Shown: piece by piece, positions 1 through 7,181 of the stretch
How the letters are laid out: each line of letters begins with the position of its first letter
Numbering within the stretch: position 1 is the stretch's first letter
The notes under the pieces: model-generated
Databases searched by the model: none
What the model was told of the DNA's origin: nothing
The model's input: the letters and a program-made list of their open reading frames with translations, nothing else
Program-made: the position numbers and the translations under genes
Assembly: GCA_014381795.1 (NCBI GenBank)
Contig: JACNKY010000369.1
Span: 1 to 16,367, forward strand
Source: Pseudomonadota bacterium
Lineage (GTDB): Bacteria; SAR324; NAC60-12
Length of the DNA stretch: 16,367 nt
Reading direction: 5' to 3'

Positions 1-1
1 T

Positions 2-52
2 TTCAAAGCTGTTCCCGTCCTTCGGGATGAAGTTTCTAAGATCAAAACATAG
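2..52 (+). CDS. possible C-terminal end of a gene entering from the left edge
   Basis: Reading frame 2 is open from the window edge for 16 codons to a TAG at 50-52 and encodes a charged tail ending in EVSKIKT. It lies 39 bases upstream of the decayed NIPSNAP gene on the same strand. Sixteen codons are too few to identify a family and the frame may be open by chance. A short inverted repeat (TCCCG at 13-17, CGGGA at 23-27) lies inside it without a T-tract, so it is not a convincing terminator. Confidence 0.22.
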   Translation, partial: FKAVPVLRDEVSKIKT

Positions 53-91
53 AGGACTCAAAAACAGCAAACACATTTCAGACTGGAATAA

Positions 92-393
92 ATGGTCACT
101 TGCTACTTGCTATACAAAATAGATCCATTAATATAGGATGACTTTGAGCACTATGCAAAACTATGGATTCCTCTAGTGGAAGATTTGGAGGTGCGTTTCA
201 TGATTATTTTCTACCTTCAGAAGGAGCAAATGATATTGCATTAGCACTATTTCCTTTTCCCAGTTTAGCGACTTATGAACAATACCGCTCAGACTCTTTC
301 AAAGACGAAGAGTGTACATTGGCATTTAAATATACAAAAGATACTGGTTGTGTCATGAGTTAGGAACGTATTTTTTTTCGCCCTGTTTTTTAA
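92..393 (+). pseudogene. NIPSNAP-family protein, decayed (two stops and a frameshift)
   Basis: Stitching two frames together gives a full-length NIPSNAP-type protein of about 100 residues. From ATG at 92 the frame reads MVTCYLLYKIDP, meets TAG at 134-136, then continues DDFEHYAKLWIPLVE. Near 178-183 one base is missing, and the next frame reads RFGG, then HDYFLPSEGANDIALALF, then FPSLATYEQYRS. A second TAG at 361-363 stands where the family usually has Tyr, and the conserved tail ERIFFRPVF follows to a true stop at 391-393. The order of conserved blocks (TCY, DP, FEHYAKLWIPLVERFGG, YFLPSEGAN, FRPVF) is what I recall for this subfamily of small ferredoxin-like-fold proteins, whose function is poorly defined. 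The open piece from 163 to 363 is only the middle of the gene. Three independent lesions make sequencing error alone unlikely. Confidence 0.85.
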
Positions 394-462
394 TAAAGTG
401 AATAATAGTAATAAAAGCAGGCCACTTTCACGAAACCTTATCGAATCGCAAGAGTTTGAAAA

Positions 463-2901
463 ATGAAGTCACATTATAGAGCAGTAGTCATCGGAGGAGG
501 CGTAATCGGCGCCAGCACCTTGTACCATTTGGCAAAAATGGGTTGGAACGATGTAGTGCTTGTGGAGAAGATCGAATACACTTCCGGCTCCACCTGGCAT
601 GCAGCTGGATTGTTGCCGTTGTTCAACATGAGTTATAGTGTTGGTAAAATCCATAAATATAGCGTGGACTTGTACCAAAGACTCGAAGCGGAAACCGGTC
701 AGCATGTAAGTTTTCACAAAACCGGAAATCTGCGTCTCGCACGCAATCAGGAACGTATGGATGAGTACAAGCGTTATTGTGGAACTGCATCCACGATAGG
801 TGTACCTTTTGAAATGATTGGCCCTGCTGAAATCAAAAAACTCTGGCCGTTTGCCAAAGTTGATGACCTCGTCGGTGCGCTTTATCATCCAGACGACGGT
901 CATGTGGCGCCGGTCGATGTAACAATGGCCATGCTCAAAGGTGCACGCGCCAACGGGGCGGAAACGTACTCTGAAGTTGAAGTCACTTCCATGGCTCAAA
1001 AGCCGAATGACGAATGGGTTGTCAGCACCAACAAAGGTGACATTACCTGTGATGTTGTGATTTCCTGCACCGGAAATTATGCACGTGAAACCGGACGCAT
1101 GGTCGGACTGGAATTGCCAGTTGTACCAGTTGAACACCAGTTTATCGTGACAGGACCAATTCCGGAGTTAGTTGAATACAACCGGGCAGGAAATCCTGAA
1201 ATGGCGGTTTTACGTGAAAGCGATTCTTCGTATTACATGCGCCAAGAAGCAGACGGTTTGATTCTGGGCCCATACGAAAAAGGTGCACCGTGTTGGGGAC
1301 TGGACGGAGTTCCGGAAGGTTTTGGTAAAGAGCTTTTGCCGCCAGATTTAGAACGTCTTGAACCGCACATAATCGCTGCCGGTGAGCGTGTCCCATTGTT
1401 TGAAACAGCTGGAATAAAAGACCACATCAACGGTCCAATCGCTTACACTCCGGATGGCAATCCGATGGTAGGACCAGCCTGGGGATTACGCAATTTCTGG
1501 CTTTCTGAAGGACACAGTTTCGGCATCACTGCCGCAGGAGGTTCCGGAAGACATCTCGCGGAATGGATTGTTGAAGGTTCTCCAAGTATTGACATGATGG
1601 GTGTTGACCCTCGACGTTTCAGCGCAACTCAGTCAACACGTGATTTTATCAAAGCTAAAAACGAAGAATGTTACGAACATGTTTTTGAGATTCATTATGA
1701 TTTTGAAGAACGCACAGCGGCGCGGCCCGCAAAAATGAGTCCAATTTATGAGCGGCAAAAAGCCCTTAATGCGGCGTTTGGTCAACGTTACGGCTGGGAA
1801 CGACCAAACTGGTTTGCACCAGAAGGTACAGAACCTTTCAACAAATACAGTTTCCGTACTCGCCGCACAAACTGGTTTGAAACAGTTGGTGAAGAAGTGA
1901 AAGCCGTGCGTGAAAAAGTCGGTTTACTTGATTTAACTTCTTTCACTAAACACCAAATTTCTGGTCCTGGAGCGGAAGATTATTTAAATAAAATGATAGC
2001 CAACCGCCTTCCTATTAAACAAGGCGGTACTGTATTAGGACACGCGCTCACAGCTTCTGGAGGTGTTGAATCTGAATTCACGATTACACGTGACGGCGAT
2101 AAATTTTTTGCAGTCAGTTCCGGTTCTGCTGAACGTCACGACCACGATGTTTTACTGCGTACACTCCCGCGTGACGGTAGCGTAGGCCTGAAAAATATTA
2201 CTCTCGAACATGGTACATTGGTGGTTTGCGGTCCACGCTCGCGTGATCTGCTGTCAAAAATTACGGATGCGGACCTCACTAATGACGGATTTCCGTGGCT
2301 CACTTCACAGCGAATTACAGTTGCCGGTGTTTCCTTACTGGCTTTGCGTGTCAACTTTGTGGGCGAACTTGGCTGGGAGTTTCACCATCCAATTGATCAA
2401 CAAGTTCATTTATTTGATTCAATTGTTGAGGCCGGAGAAGAGTTTGGTTTGCGGCACTTTGGCATGTACGCCATGGAATCAATGCGTCTCGAAAAATCAT
2501 ACCGCATGTGGGGGTCCGATTTGACTCGTGAATATTCGATCCTGGAAGCCGGACTCAGCCGTTTTGTACGCCTCAAAAAAGATGAGTTTGTGGGCAAAGA
2601 AGCTCTGCTTAAGCAAAAAGAAACTGGAGTTGCCCAGGAATTTGTCACGCTAGAAATTGATGTTACTGATGCAGATGCATTAGGCAGCGAACCTATTTTC
2701 CGCAATGGCGAAATGGTAGGCCGTGCTACCTCAGGCTGTTACGGACACAGTATTGGAAAAAGTCTAGCGCTGGCCTATGTCAAAAGTGGAAACGGAGACA
2801 TTGGAACAGAGTTAGAAATCGAAATACTTGGTGAACGTCGAGCTGCCCGTGTGATCCCGGAATCACCCTGTGATCCGGATAATTTAAAATTACGCGCATA
2901 A
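463..2901 (+). CDS. FAD-dependent dimethylglycine/sarcosine dehydrogenase-type oxidoreductase with C-terminal GcvT domain
   Basis: This enzyme probably oxidises an N-methyl group of a glycine-betaine breakdown product and passes the one-carbon unit to tetrahydrofolate in the cytoplasm. Residues 7-36 form the dinucleotide-binding fold (VVIGGGVIGAS, ending at Glu35). The motif GSTWHAAGL places His46 where DMGDH and sarcosine dehydrogenase bind FAD covalently. The DAO domain runs to about residue 360, followed by the small FAO_M linker domain. A GcvT-like folate domain starts near 470 (LLDLTSFTKH) and contains ESMRLEKSYRMWG near 672. A GCV_T C-terminal barrel ends at 812, the usual family length. 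The start is fixed by the Rossmann motif beginning at residue 7; the ribosome binding site is weak. The exact substrate (dimethylglycine, sarcosine or another methylamine) cannot be read from sequence. A diverged copy of its last 63 codons lies at 4874-5065. Confidence 0.9.
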   Translation: MKSHYRAVVIGGGVIGASTLYHLAKMGWNDVVLVEKIEYTSGSTWHAAGLLPLFNMSYSVGKIHKYSVDLYQRLEAETGQHVSFHKTGNLRLARNQERMDEYKRYCGTASTIGVPFEMIGPAEIKKLWPFAKVDDLVGALYHPDDGHVAPVDVTMAMLKGARANGAETYSEVEVTSMAQKPNDEWVVSTNKGDITCDVVISCTGNYARETGRMVGLELPVVPVEHQFIVTGPIPELVEYNRAGNPEMAVLRESDSSYYMRQEADGLILGPYEKGAPCWGLDGVPEGFGKELLPPDLERLEPHIIAAGERVPLFETAGIKDHINGPIAYTPDGNPMVGPAWGLRNFWLSEGHSFGITAAGGSGRHLAEWIVEGSPSIDMMGVDPRRFSATQSTRDFIKAKNEECYEHVFEIHYDFEERTAARPAKMSPIYERQKALNAAFGQRYGWERPNWFAPEGTEPFNKYSFRTRRTNWFETVGEEVKAVREKVGLLDLTSFTKHQISGPGAEDYLNKMIANRLPIKQGGTVLGHALTASGGVESEFTITRDGDKFFAVSSGSAERHDHDVLLRTLPRDGSVGLKNITLEHGTLVVCGPRSRDLLSKITDADLTNDGFPWLTSQRITVAGVSLLALRVNFVGELGWEFHHPIDQQVHLFDSIVEAGEEFGLRHFGMYAMESMRLEKSYRMWGSDLTREYSILEAGLSRFVRLKKDEFVGKEALLKQKETGVAQEFVTLEIDVTDADALGSEPIFRNGEMVGRATSGCYGHSIGKSLALAYVKSGNGDIGTELEIEILGERRAARVIPESPCDPDNLKLRA

Positions 2902-2914
2902 TAACACATACTCC

Positions 2915-2940
2915 AAGGCAGGGAATTCACAACCCTGCTT
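2915..2940 (+). terminator. weak hairpin after the DMGDH-like gene
   Basis: The arms GCAGGG (2918-2923) and CCCTGC (2933-2938) pair around a nine-base loop, and the outer AAG/CTT bases can extend the stem with one bulged G. No T-run follows, so it may be an mRNA-stabilising hairpin or an inefficient terminator. The LysE gene starts 58 bases downstream on the same strand. Confidence 0.35.
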
Positions 2941-2965
2941 ACTTCACAAAATTGAGATTAGCCCA

Positions 2966-2997
2966 AAAAGAGATTAAAAAGAAAAGAGATTAAAAAG
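2966..2997 (+). repeat. perfect 16-bp tandem duplication carrying the ribosome binding site
   Basis: AAAAGAGATTAAAAAG occurs twice back to back (2966-2981 and 2982-2997), and the second copy touches the ATG at 2998. Each copy carries a purine-rich AAAGAG that can serve as a Shine-Dalgarno element; the proximal GAG is nine bases from the start codon. The duplication therefore gives two ribosome-binding elements in series. Confidence 0.85.
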
Positions 2998-3615
2998 ATG
3001 CCTCTCGAAACCTGGTTAACCTATACATTTATCACTACAACATTTTTGCTGATTCCAGGTCCAACTCTGATTTTGGTGATCAGTTATTCTCTTTTAAGAG
3101 GAAGATCAGCGGTTATGGCTTTGGTTGTAGGAGTGGGACTTGGAGACTTGACCGCACTGATACTTTCCTTTTTAGGAGTAGGTTTGTTATTGGAAACAGT
3201 TGCAACAGCGTTTTATTTTTTCAAATGGTTTGGAGCAGCTTATTTGATTTGGTTGGGAATTAAAATGTGGAGGAATTCTACAGATGAAATTGAGATTCCT
3301 GTAAAAGATAAGCAGAATACTTCCCGTGAAATATTGAGAAACGCATATGTGACTACAGCGCTGAATCCAAAAAGTATCATCTTTTTCCTGGCTTTTATGC
3401 CTCAATTTATGGAACCTGAACTACCGTTTGGACCTCAGGCAGTAGTGCTTGGTGGAACATTTTTTGTGCTGGCAATCATGATAGTAATTGCCTATGCGCT
3501 ACTTGCGAGTTACACAGGGAAAAGATTGCGGATGTCTAAAATTCAGCGTTGGTCTCATCGGATTGGAGGTGGATTGTTGATAGGAGCAGGTGGAATGACC
3601 GCAGTCAGTTCATGA
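2998..3615 (+). CDS. LysE/RhtB-family amino-acid exporter
   Basis: This 205-residue inner-membrane protein has the size and layout of LysE/RhtB transporters, which export amino acids or related metabolites. It begins with a hydrophobic helix and the family signature IPGPTLILVISYSLLRG (about residues 18-34). A glycine-rich second helix (VVGVGLGDL) follows, then the FKWFGAAYLIWLGIKMWR block near 75-93. A central charged loop (DEIEIPVKDKQ) precedes NAYVTTALNPKSIIFFLAF near 115-133, and two more hydrophobic segments close the protein. The substrate is unknown. It is co-directional with the upstream flavoprotein gene, 96 bases away with a hairpin between, so coupling to methylamine or glycine metabolism is possible but unproven. 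The nearby 16-bp duplication lies at its ribosome binding site. Confidence 0.9.
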   Translation: MPLETWLTYTFITTTFLLIPGPTLILVISYSLLRGRSAVMALVVGVGLGDLTALILSFLGVGLLLETVATAFYFFKWFGAAYLIWLGIKMWRNSTDEIEIPVKDKQNTSREILRNAYVTTALNPKSIIFFLAFMPQFMEPELPFGPQAVVLGGTFFVLAIMIVIAYALLASYTGKRLRMSKIQRWSHRIGGGLLIGAGGMTAVSS

Positions 3616-3640
3616 AAGTCTTAGTCAGACTATAAACAAT

Positions 3641-4441
3641 TTAATTCCATAAAAAAGCACTCGTCTTTTTTCCCATTATCTTACCGTCAAAAACAAGCTT
3701 TGCCGCAGATCCTCCTGCTCCTGCACAAACATGTAAGGGCAGCAAGTGCTCCTCTCTTGGCTGACAATACCTTGCAAAAGGTGCTTCTGCCCACTTTATT
3801 AGTTTTTGCTCACGCACATTTGGAGCATAATTTTGATTGGTACAGGCGTCAATCAACCACATTTCGAATTCCTCATTTTTATGGTCAAGAGAATTTTTTA
3901 GAGACATCAGGGACTGCATATTATGGAACGATAATCCTGAACCAATGATTAAAGTATTTTCTGAGCTCAACTTTGACAATGCCTTACCTATTTTAAGATG
4001 CGATTCCGGATCTAAATTATTCAAGAGTGATAACTGGACACAGGGGATATTTGCTTCAGGGAACAGTATTTTCAACGGAACAAAAACACCATGATCAAAA
4101 CCACGCTGGTCTGACAATTTACTTTCAATACCGTTTTCCCTCAGTAGATCCGAAATTTTGTGCGCAAGTACAGGTGCCCCGGGTGCAGGATATTCAAGCT
4201 GATACGATTCTTCCGGAAATCCGTAATAATCATAGATTAAGGACGGATTATTACCACTTGTGATTGTTACTAGCTCTTCTTCCCAATGAGCGCTGATGAT
4301 CAGAATTGATGCAGGTATACCAAGGCTCGGGATAATTTCATGCATAAATTTTATCATCTCCTGATGATTTGTGTCTCCCAGAAGAGGCAATGGTCCTCCG
4401 CCATGAGGTAGAAATAAGATAGGACTGTGTTGGTTTTTCAT
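3641..4441 (-). CDS. DODA/YgiD-type (LigB-fold) extradiol ring-cleavage dioxygenase
   Basis: This 266-residue soluble protein matches the class III extradiol family that includes E. coli YgiD (4,5-DOPA dioxygenase). Conserved metal-site positions are visible in order: His13 in LPHGGGP, His52 in ISAHWE, His117 in GFDHGVFVPL, His173 in GSGLSFHN and His232 in REEHLLPLHV. The first, second and last histidines correspond to the usual metal ligands (Fe or Zn), while His117 and His173 line the active site. The C-terminal block PLHVCAGAGG is typical. The natural substrate is likely a catechol-type compound but cannot be assigned. It converges on the LysE gene with 25 bases between stop codons, where a short inverted repeat (3617-3621 with 3627-3631) lacks a T-tract. 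There is no clear Shine-Dalgarno before the ATG at 4441; the family motif at residues 11-17 supports this start. Confidence 0.88.
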   Translation of the reverse strand: MKNQHSPILFLPHGGGPLPLLGDTNHQEMIKFMHEIIPSLGIPASILIISAHWEEELVTITSGNNPSLIYDYYGFPEESYQLEYPAPGAPVLAHKISDLLRENGIESKLSDQRGFDHGVFVPLKILFPEANIPCVQLSLLNNLDPESHLKIGKALSKLSSENTLIIGSGLSFHNMQSLMSLKNSLDHKNEEFEMWLIDACTNQNYAPNVREQKLIKWAEAPFARYCQPREEHLLPLHVCAGAGGSAAKLVFDGKIMGKKTSAFLWN

Positions 4442-4530
4442 GTGTTTTAAATTAATACTTATTTATTCGAAAAAGTCCTAAAACCACGTTATTTAGTACT
4501 GAATGAGAAACCTTCTAGCATTCACTAATT

Positions 4531-4875
4531 CATTAAGATTCATTACGCTGACTCACAATAGCCAACCATGGTTGCTCTTCCTTAGGTTTTCCTTCAGGAC
4601 GGTAATAATGCTCAACTATTTTAAAGCCGGCTTGCTGAAGAAATAATTGACTGGTCTCAAATTCCATGTAATGAGCGTAGCGTTGCCCCTGCCAACCCTC
4701 CGCATTTCCTCTGGGATTAGAAGAAAATAAAATACCATCTTTTTTTAAAGCAAAGTGTAATTCTGTTAAAACCCTGGGAAGTTCTTGACTTGGAACACAA
4801 AACAACGACGCATTAGCAAAAATTCCATCGTAACTGTTTTCTTCCAATTCAAGTTTGAGAAATTGTTGATTTAGA
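4531..4875 (-). pseudogene. 3' fragment of a SAM-dependent methyltransferase gene (duplicate of 9103-9447)
   Basis: This segment carries the last 114 codons plus the stop codon and two more bases of the methyltransferase gene that is intact at 9105-9740. Aligned at a constant offset of 4572, I find one mismatch in 345 bases (A at 4545, G at 9117), which changes CGC to CGT, a synonymous Arg codon. Similarity stops abruptly at both ends. On the high-coordinate side the methyltransferase sequence ends at 4875 and a fragment of a DMGDH-like gene begins, with GA shared at the junction. It lacks the SAM-binding GCGPG motif and cannot be functional alone. The longest open stretch could only start at an internal TTG at 4847. 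See the entries for the 345-bp repeats and the zinc operon between them. Confidence 0.92.
4531..4875. repeat. 345-bp direct repeat, copy A
   Basis: Copy A of a long direct repeat; copy B is 9103-9447. I count 344 of 345 identical bases with no gaps, in the same orientation. The interval between the copies (4876-9102) holds the DMGDH-like fragment and the whole zinc-uptake operon. Confidence 0.93.
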
Positions 4876-5065
4876 AATGATCGGCCGTGCTACCTCCGGT
4901 TGTTATGGACACAGTATTGGAAAGAGTCTGGCACTGGCTTATGTCCTAAGCGGTAACGGCGACATTGGAACATCGTTGGAAATTGAAATCCTTGGTGAAC
5001 GAAGGCCTGCTCGTGTGATTCAGGAATCGCCATGTGACCCCGATAATTTAAAACTTCGTGCATAA
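4874..5065 (+). pseudogene. 3' fragment of a second DMGDH-like (GcvT-domain) gene
   Basis: The 62 codons from ATG 4877 to the stop at 5063-5065 encode the end of a GCV_T C-terminal barrel: MIGRATSGCYGHSIGKSLAL onward to DPDNLKLRA. They align without gaps to the last 62 residues of the 812-residue flavoprotein (2716-2901), and I count 5 amino-acid differences. Over 192 bases I count about 33 differences, mostly at third codon positions. So this is not a fresh copy of the neighbour but a piece of a paralogue that had evolved under selection, presumably still present in full elsewhere in this or a related genome. The fragment starts exactly where the methyltransferase fragment ends. It has no promoter or ribosome binding site of its own. 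Confidence 0.88.
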
Positions 5066-5427
5066 AGAAATAGTAAATTGAAGCTCCTTCCCTGTTAGTC
5101 ATAAGCAGAAAGATGAATTATCCTGCCATTGAGATAGAGTTGCATCAGTAGCTCTTGAGTTAATCTATTAGGTGCTGGATCATACTTATACTTTAAAAGT
5201 TAAATATAATAACTTAAATTATCTATTTTAGTTGCCAACAGTATTGTTCAATAAGGTGACCATCTCAGAATGTTGAATTACTTCATTTATTTACAAGAAA
5301 TTTCCAGCCAGAATATCGTTAAATTAACGATGAATTAGTATAATAAATTCATTATAGATAGTAATTATTTAACTGATGTTAAGTTGATTAAAATTCTATA
5401 TTAATGGAATATGAATAATGATAAATA
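5066..5427. other. AT-rich gene-free stretch
   Basis: This stretch of about 360 bases lies between the DMGDH-like fragment and the end of the zinc operon and holds no coding signal that I recognise in any frame. It contains a 17-bp palindrome (5315-5331) and the left arm of an inverted repeat at the end of the DUF3299 gene. I see no further homology to the genes at either side of the junction. Confidence 0.6.
5315..5331. repeat. 17-bp palindrome, 8-bp perfect arms
   Basis: ATCGTTAA and TTAACGAT flank a single central A. It could be an operator for a dimeric regulator, but no start codon is nearby: the closest gene, the DUF3299 gene, ends rather than begins on this side. The site may be a relic of whatever preceded the insertion junction. 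Confidence 0.5.
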
Positions 5428-5440
5428 TTAATCATATTCC
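5406..5440 (-). terminator. AT-rich inverted repeat spanning the stop codon of the zinc operon
   Basis: Nine-base perfect arms (GGAATATGA at 5406-5414, TCATATTCC at 5432-5440) surround a 17-base loop. One arm is the last codons of the DUF3299 gene and the stop codon lies in the loop. Transcription on the - strand would form the hairpin at the operon's 3' end. The stem is AT-rich and no long T-run follows, so it is at best a weak terminator or an mRNA-protecting structure. Confidence 0.4.
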
Positions 5441-5901
5441 TCAACCTTCTGACCTCTAATTAAATAAGTAGTTTCAGTATCATAAGTCTGCTGGCCAAAA
5501 TCATTCGAACCTTCTATAAAGTATTCTCCTATTTCAACGATACCACTAACCCAAACAGCGTACATAAGCTTCTCAAAATGTACCGACTTATCCAATATTA
5601 CGTGAATTACTTGATTTGGTGGTGGTGGTGGGACATGGATACACGCCCCAAAAGTCGGAACAAGCAGGAACTCTTTAACATATTCAAAACCATCATCACC
5701 CTCCAAAGGGACAGCAAATCCTGGTATTTTTATCGGTTTGCCCATTAATTTCCTTATGCTTTCAGGCATCTCTCCTGTTTTGTAGTTTAGTTTTCTCAAA
5801 TCTGACCAGGTAACCAATTTTGTCTCAAAATTTGAACTTGAAACAAGAGATGGAAGAACTAAAAAAGTAAATAGAACAAAACTTTTAATAATTTTTACCA
5901 T
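5428..5901 (-). CDS. DUF3299 periplasmic protein of the zinc-uptake operon
   Basis: This 157-residue protein begins with a signal peptide (MVKIIKSFVLFTFLVLPSLV, then SSS) and is probably exported to the periplasm. The DUF3299 signature is clear: KIPGFAVPLEGD near 57-68, then FLLVPTFGACIHVPPPPPNQ near 78-97 with its run of five prolines. Cys and His within GACIHVP are attractive metal-binding candidates, though this is inference. A related protein closes the ZrgABCDE zinc-uptake operon of Vibrio and the similar PA4063-PA4066 cluster of Pseudomonas, as I recall them. It is the last gene of the operon, 16 bases after the permease stop, with AAGGAA just before its ATG. Its biochemical role is not established. 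Confidence 0.85.
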   Translation of the reverse strand: MVKIIKSFVLFTFLVLPSLVSSSNFETKLVTWSDLRKLNYKTGEMPESIRKLMGKPIKIPGFAVPLEGDDGFEYVKEFLLVPTFGACIHVPPPPPNQVIHVILDKSVHFEKLMYAVWVSGIVEIGEYFIEGSNDFGQQTYDTETTYLIRGQKVEEYD

Positions 5902-5917
5902 ATTTTTTCCTTTATGT

Positions 5918-7174
5918 TTATAAACGTATTGTCATACCGTCTACAAGTGATTGACGATAAGCCTTAAATGCTGGAATTACTCCCATAAACATTGCGGCCA
6001 GTATAATTCCTCCTAGTAAAAATAAATCCTTGAAACTTGGTGGATTAATAGGAAGGAATAAACCGAAGTATGTTTCTAATAGCGGCCTTGAAACAAATAA
6101 TGTGATATATAAAAAACACAGGCCAAAAAGAATACCTGTAAAAGTTAAAAACACAGCTTCAAAAATAAGTAAAAAGGATATTGTACTTGGTCCAGCTCCA
6201 ACCGATCGAAGTATTGCCATTTCTCTTCTGCGCTCATTAAGTCCCGACAACAAAGCAGTTAACATCCCTAGAAGTCCGGTAAAAAGAACGAACCAGGAGA
6301 TTACTCTTAATCCTGTTTCTGCTGTCCTTAGTATATTCCAAAGCTCTTGAAGAGCAACTCCAGGCATAATTGCACTAAGTGGTTCTTCTTTATAAGTATT
6401 TATTTCACGCTGTAAGCTAAATACATGTATCTTGGATTTCAAGCCAATAAGAAATGAGGTTATTTCCTCAGATTTTAGGTCTCTTTTCAAAATATCTTCT
6501 GAACTAAGGCTTTCTCCTTCCATGGGGGGAGCTCCACTTTCCCAGTCAATGTGCATAGCAGTAATTCCTTCTAAACTGACGTGAACAGTTTGATCGACTG
6601 GAGTTCCTGTAGGGCGTAGAATACCTACCACTTTAAAAGGTCTGTCATCATGCTTAAGAAAGGATTTATTCCCAGTTCCGTGAGCAATTATTATATCTTC
6701 ATTCAGCTGATAATTGAGATTTCTTGCTACTTCACTTCCAATCACTGCATCAAAAAGTTTTGAAAATGATTTCCCCTTGGAAAATCCTAATTTCTTTTTA
6801 CTCCCATAACGAAAATACTTAAAATAGTTTTGGTTGGTACCTAGTACCCTAAACCCCCTATGGGAATCTCCTAAGGATATAGGTATCGTCCATTTCACTC
6901 TTTTATCATTGTTAAATTCAATATAACTTTCCCAACTAAGATTATTAGGAGCGTTACCTATACGAAAAATTGAATATAGAAGAAGTTGTAATGAGCCTCC
7001 CCTAGCTCCAACTATAATATCTGTCCCAGATACTGCACTACTGAAACTACCCCTTACTCCTTGACGAATATTTTCTACACCAAGCAATAAAGTAACACTA
7101 ATAGAAATAGAAAAAATTGTAAGAACTGCTGTACTTCTTCTATTCCATAAACTCCTAACAAATAAATTTATCAT
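5918..7174 (-). CDS. FtsX/MacB-like ABC transporter permease (zinc-uptake operon)
   Basis: This 418-residue inner-membrane protein has the LolC/MacB fold. One N-terminal membrane helix (about 14-33, VLTIFSISISVTLLLGV) is followed by a large periplasmic MacB_PCD domain (about 40-270). Three C-terminal FtsX helices lie near 290-312, 335-360 and 385-408. It starts MINLFVRSLWNRRS, typical of these permeases. The coupling segment LNERRREMAILRSVGAGP near 313-330 is the usual contact with the ATPase. It starts 7 bases after the ATPase stop, with AAGGA before the ATG, so the two are translated together and presumably form one complex. Such permeases usually act as mechanotransmitters rather than import channels, so how this complex promotes zinc uptake is open. 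Confidence 0.88.
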   Translation of the reverse strand: MINLFVRSLWNRRSTAVLTIFSISISVTLLLGVENIRQGVRGSFSSAVSGTDIIVGARGGSLQLLLYSIFRIGNAPNNLSWESYIEFNNDKRVKWTIPISLGDSHRGFRVLGTNQNYFKYFRYGSKKKLGFSKGKSFSKLFDAVIGSEVARNLNYQLNEDIIIAHGTGNKSFLKHDDRPFKVVGILRPTGTPVDQTVHVSLEGITAMHIDWESGAPPMEGESLSSEDILKRDLKSEEITSFLIGLKSKIHVFSLQREINTYKEEPLSAIMPGVALQELWNILRTAETGLRVISWFVLFTGLLGMLTALLSGLNERRREMAILRSVGAGPSTISFLLIFEAVFLTFTGILFGLCFLYITLFVSRPLLETYFGLFLPINPPSFKDLFLLGGIILAAMFMGVIPAFKAYRQSLVDGMTIRL

Positions 7175-7181
7175 TAAATCC

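Noticed and set aside
13..27. Hairpin near the left edge as a terminator
   Set aside because: The five-base stem is short and has no T-run on either strand.
163..363. 66-codon open frame as an independent small protein
   Set aside because: It is the middle of the decayed NIPSNAP gene; conserved sequence continues upstream in another frame and downstream past its stop.
469..1137. 222-codon open frame on the - strand
   Set aside because: It lies wholly inside the dehydrogenase gene on the opposite strand, shows no recognisable domain and is best explained as a shadow of that gene's codon usage. The same applies to the - strand frames at 1142-1396 and 2136-2705.
3617..3631. Hairpin between the convergent LysE and dioxygenase genes
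   Set aside because: The five-base stem lacks a T-tract in both directions, too weak to call as a terminator.
4533..4847. 104-codon open frame as a separate methyltransferase
   Set aside because: It lacks the SAM-binding half, starts only at an internal TTG and is an almost identical copy of the 3' end of the intact gene.
4531..5065. Insertion sequence or transposon end at the fragment junction
   Set aside because: No transposase, terminal inverted repeats or short target duplication is seen. The long direct repeat fits homologous recombination better.
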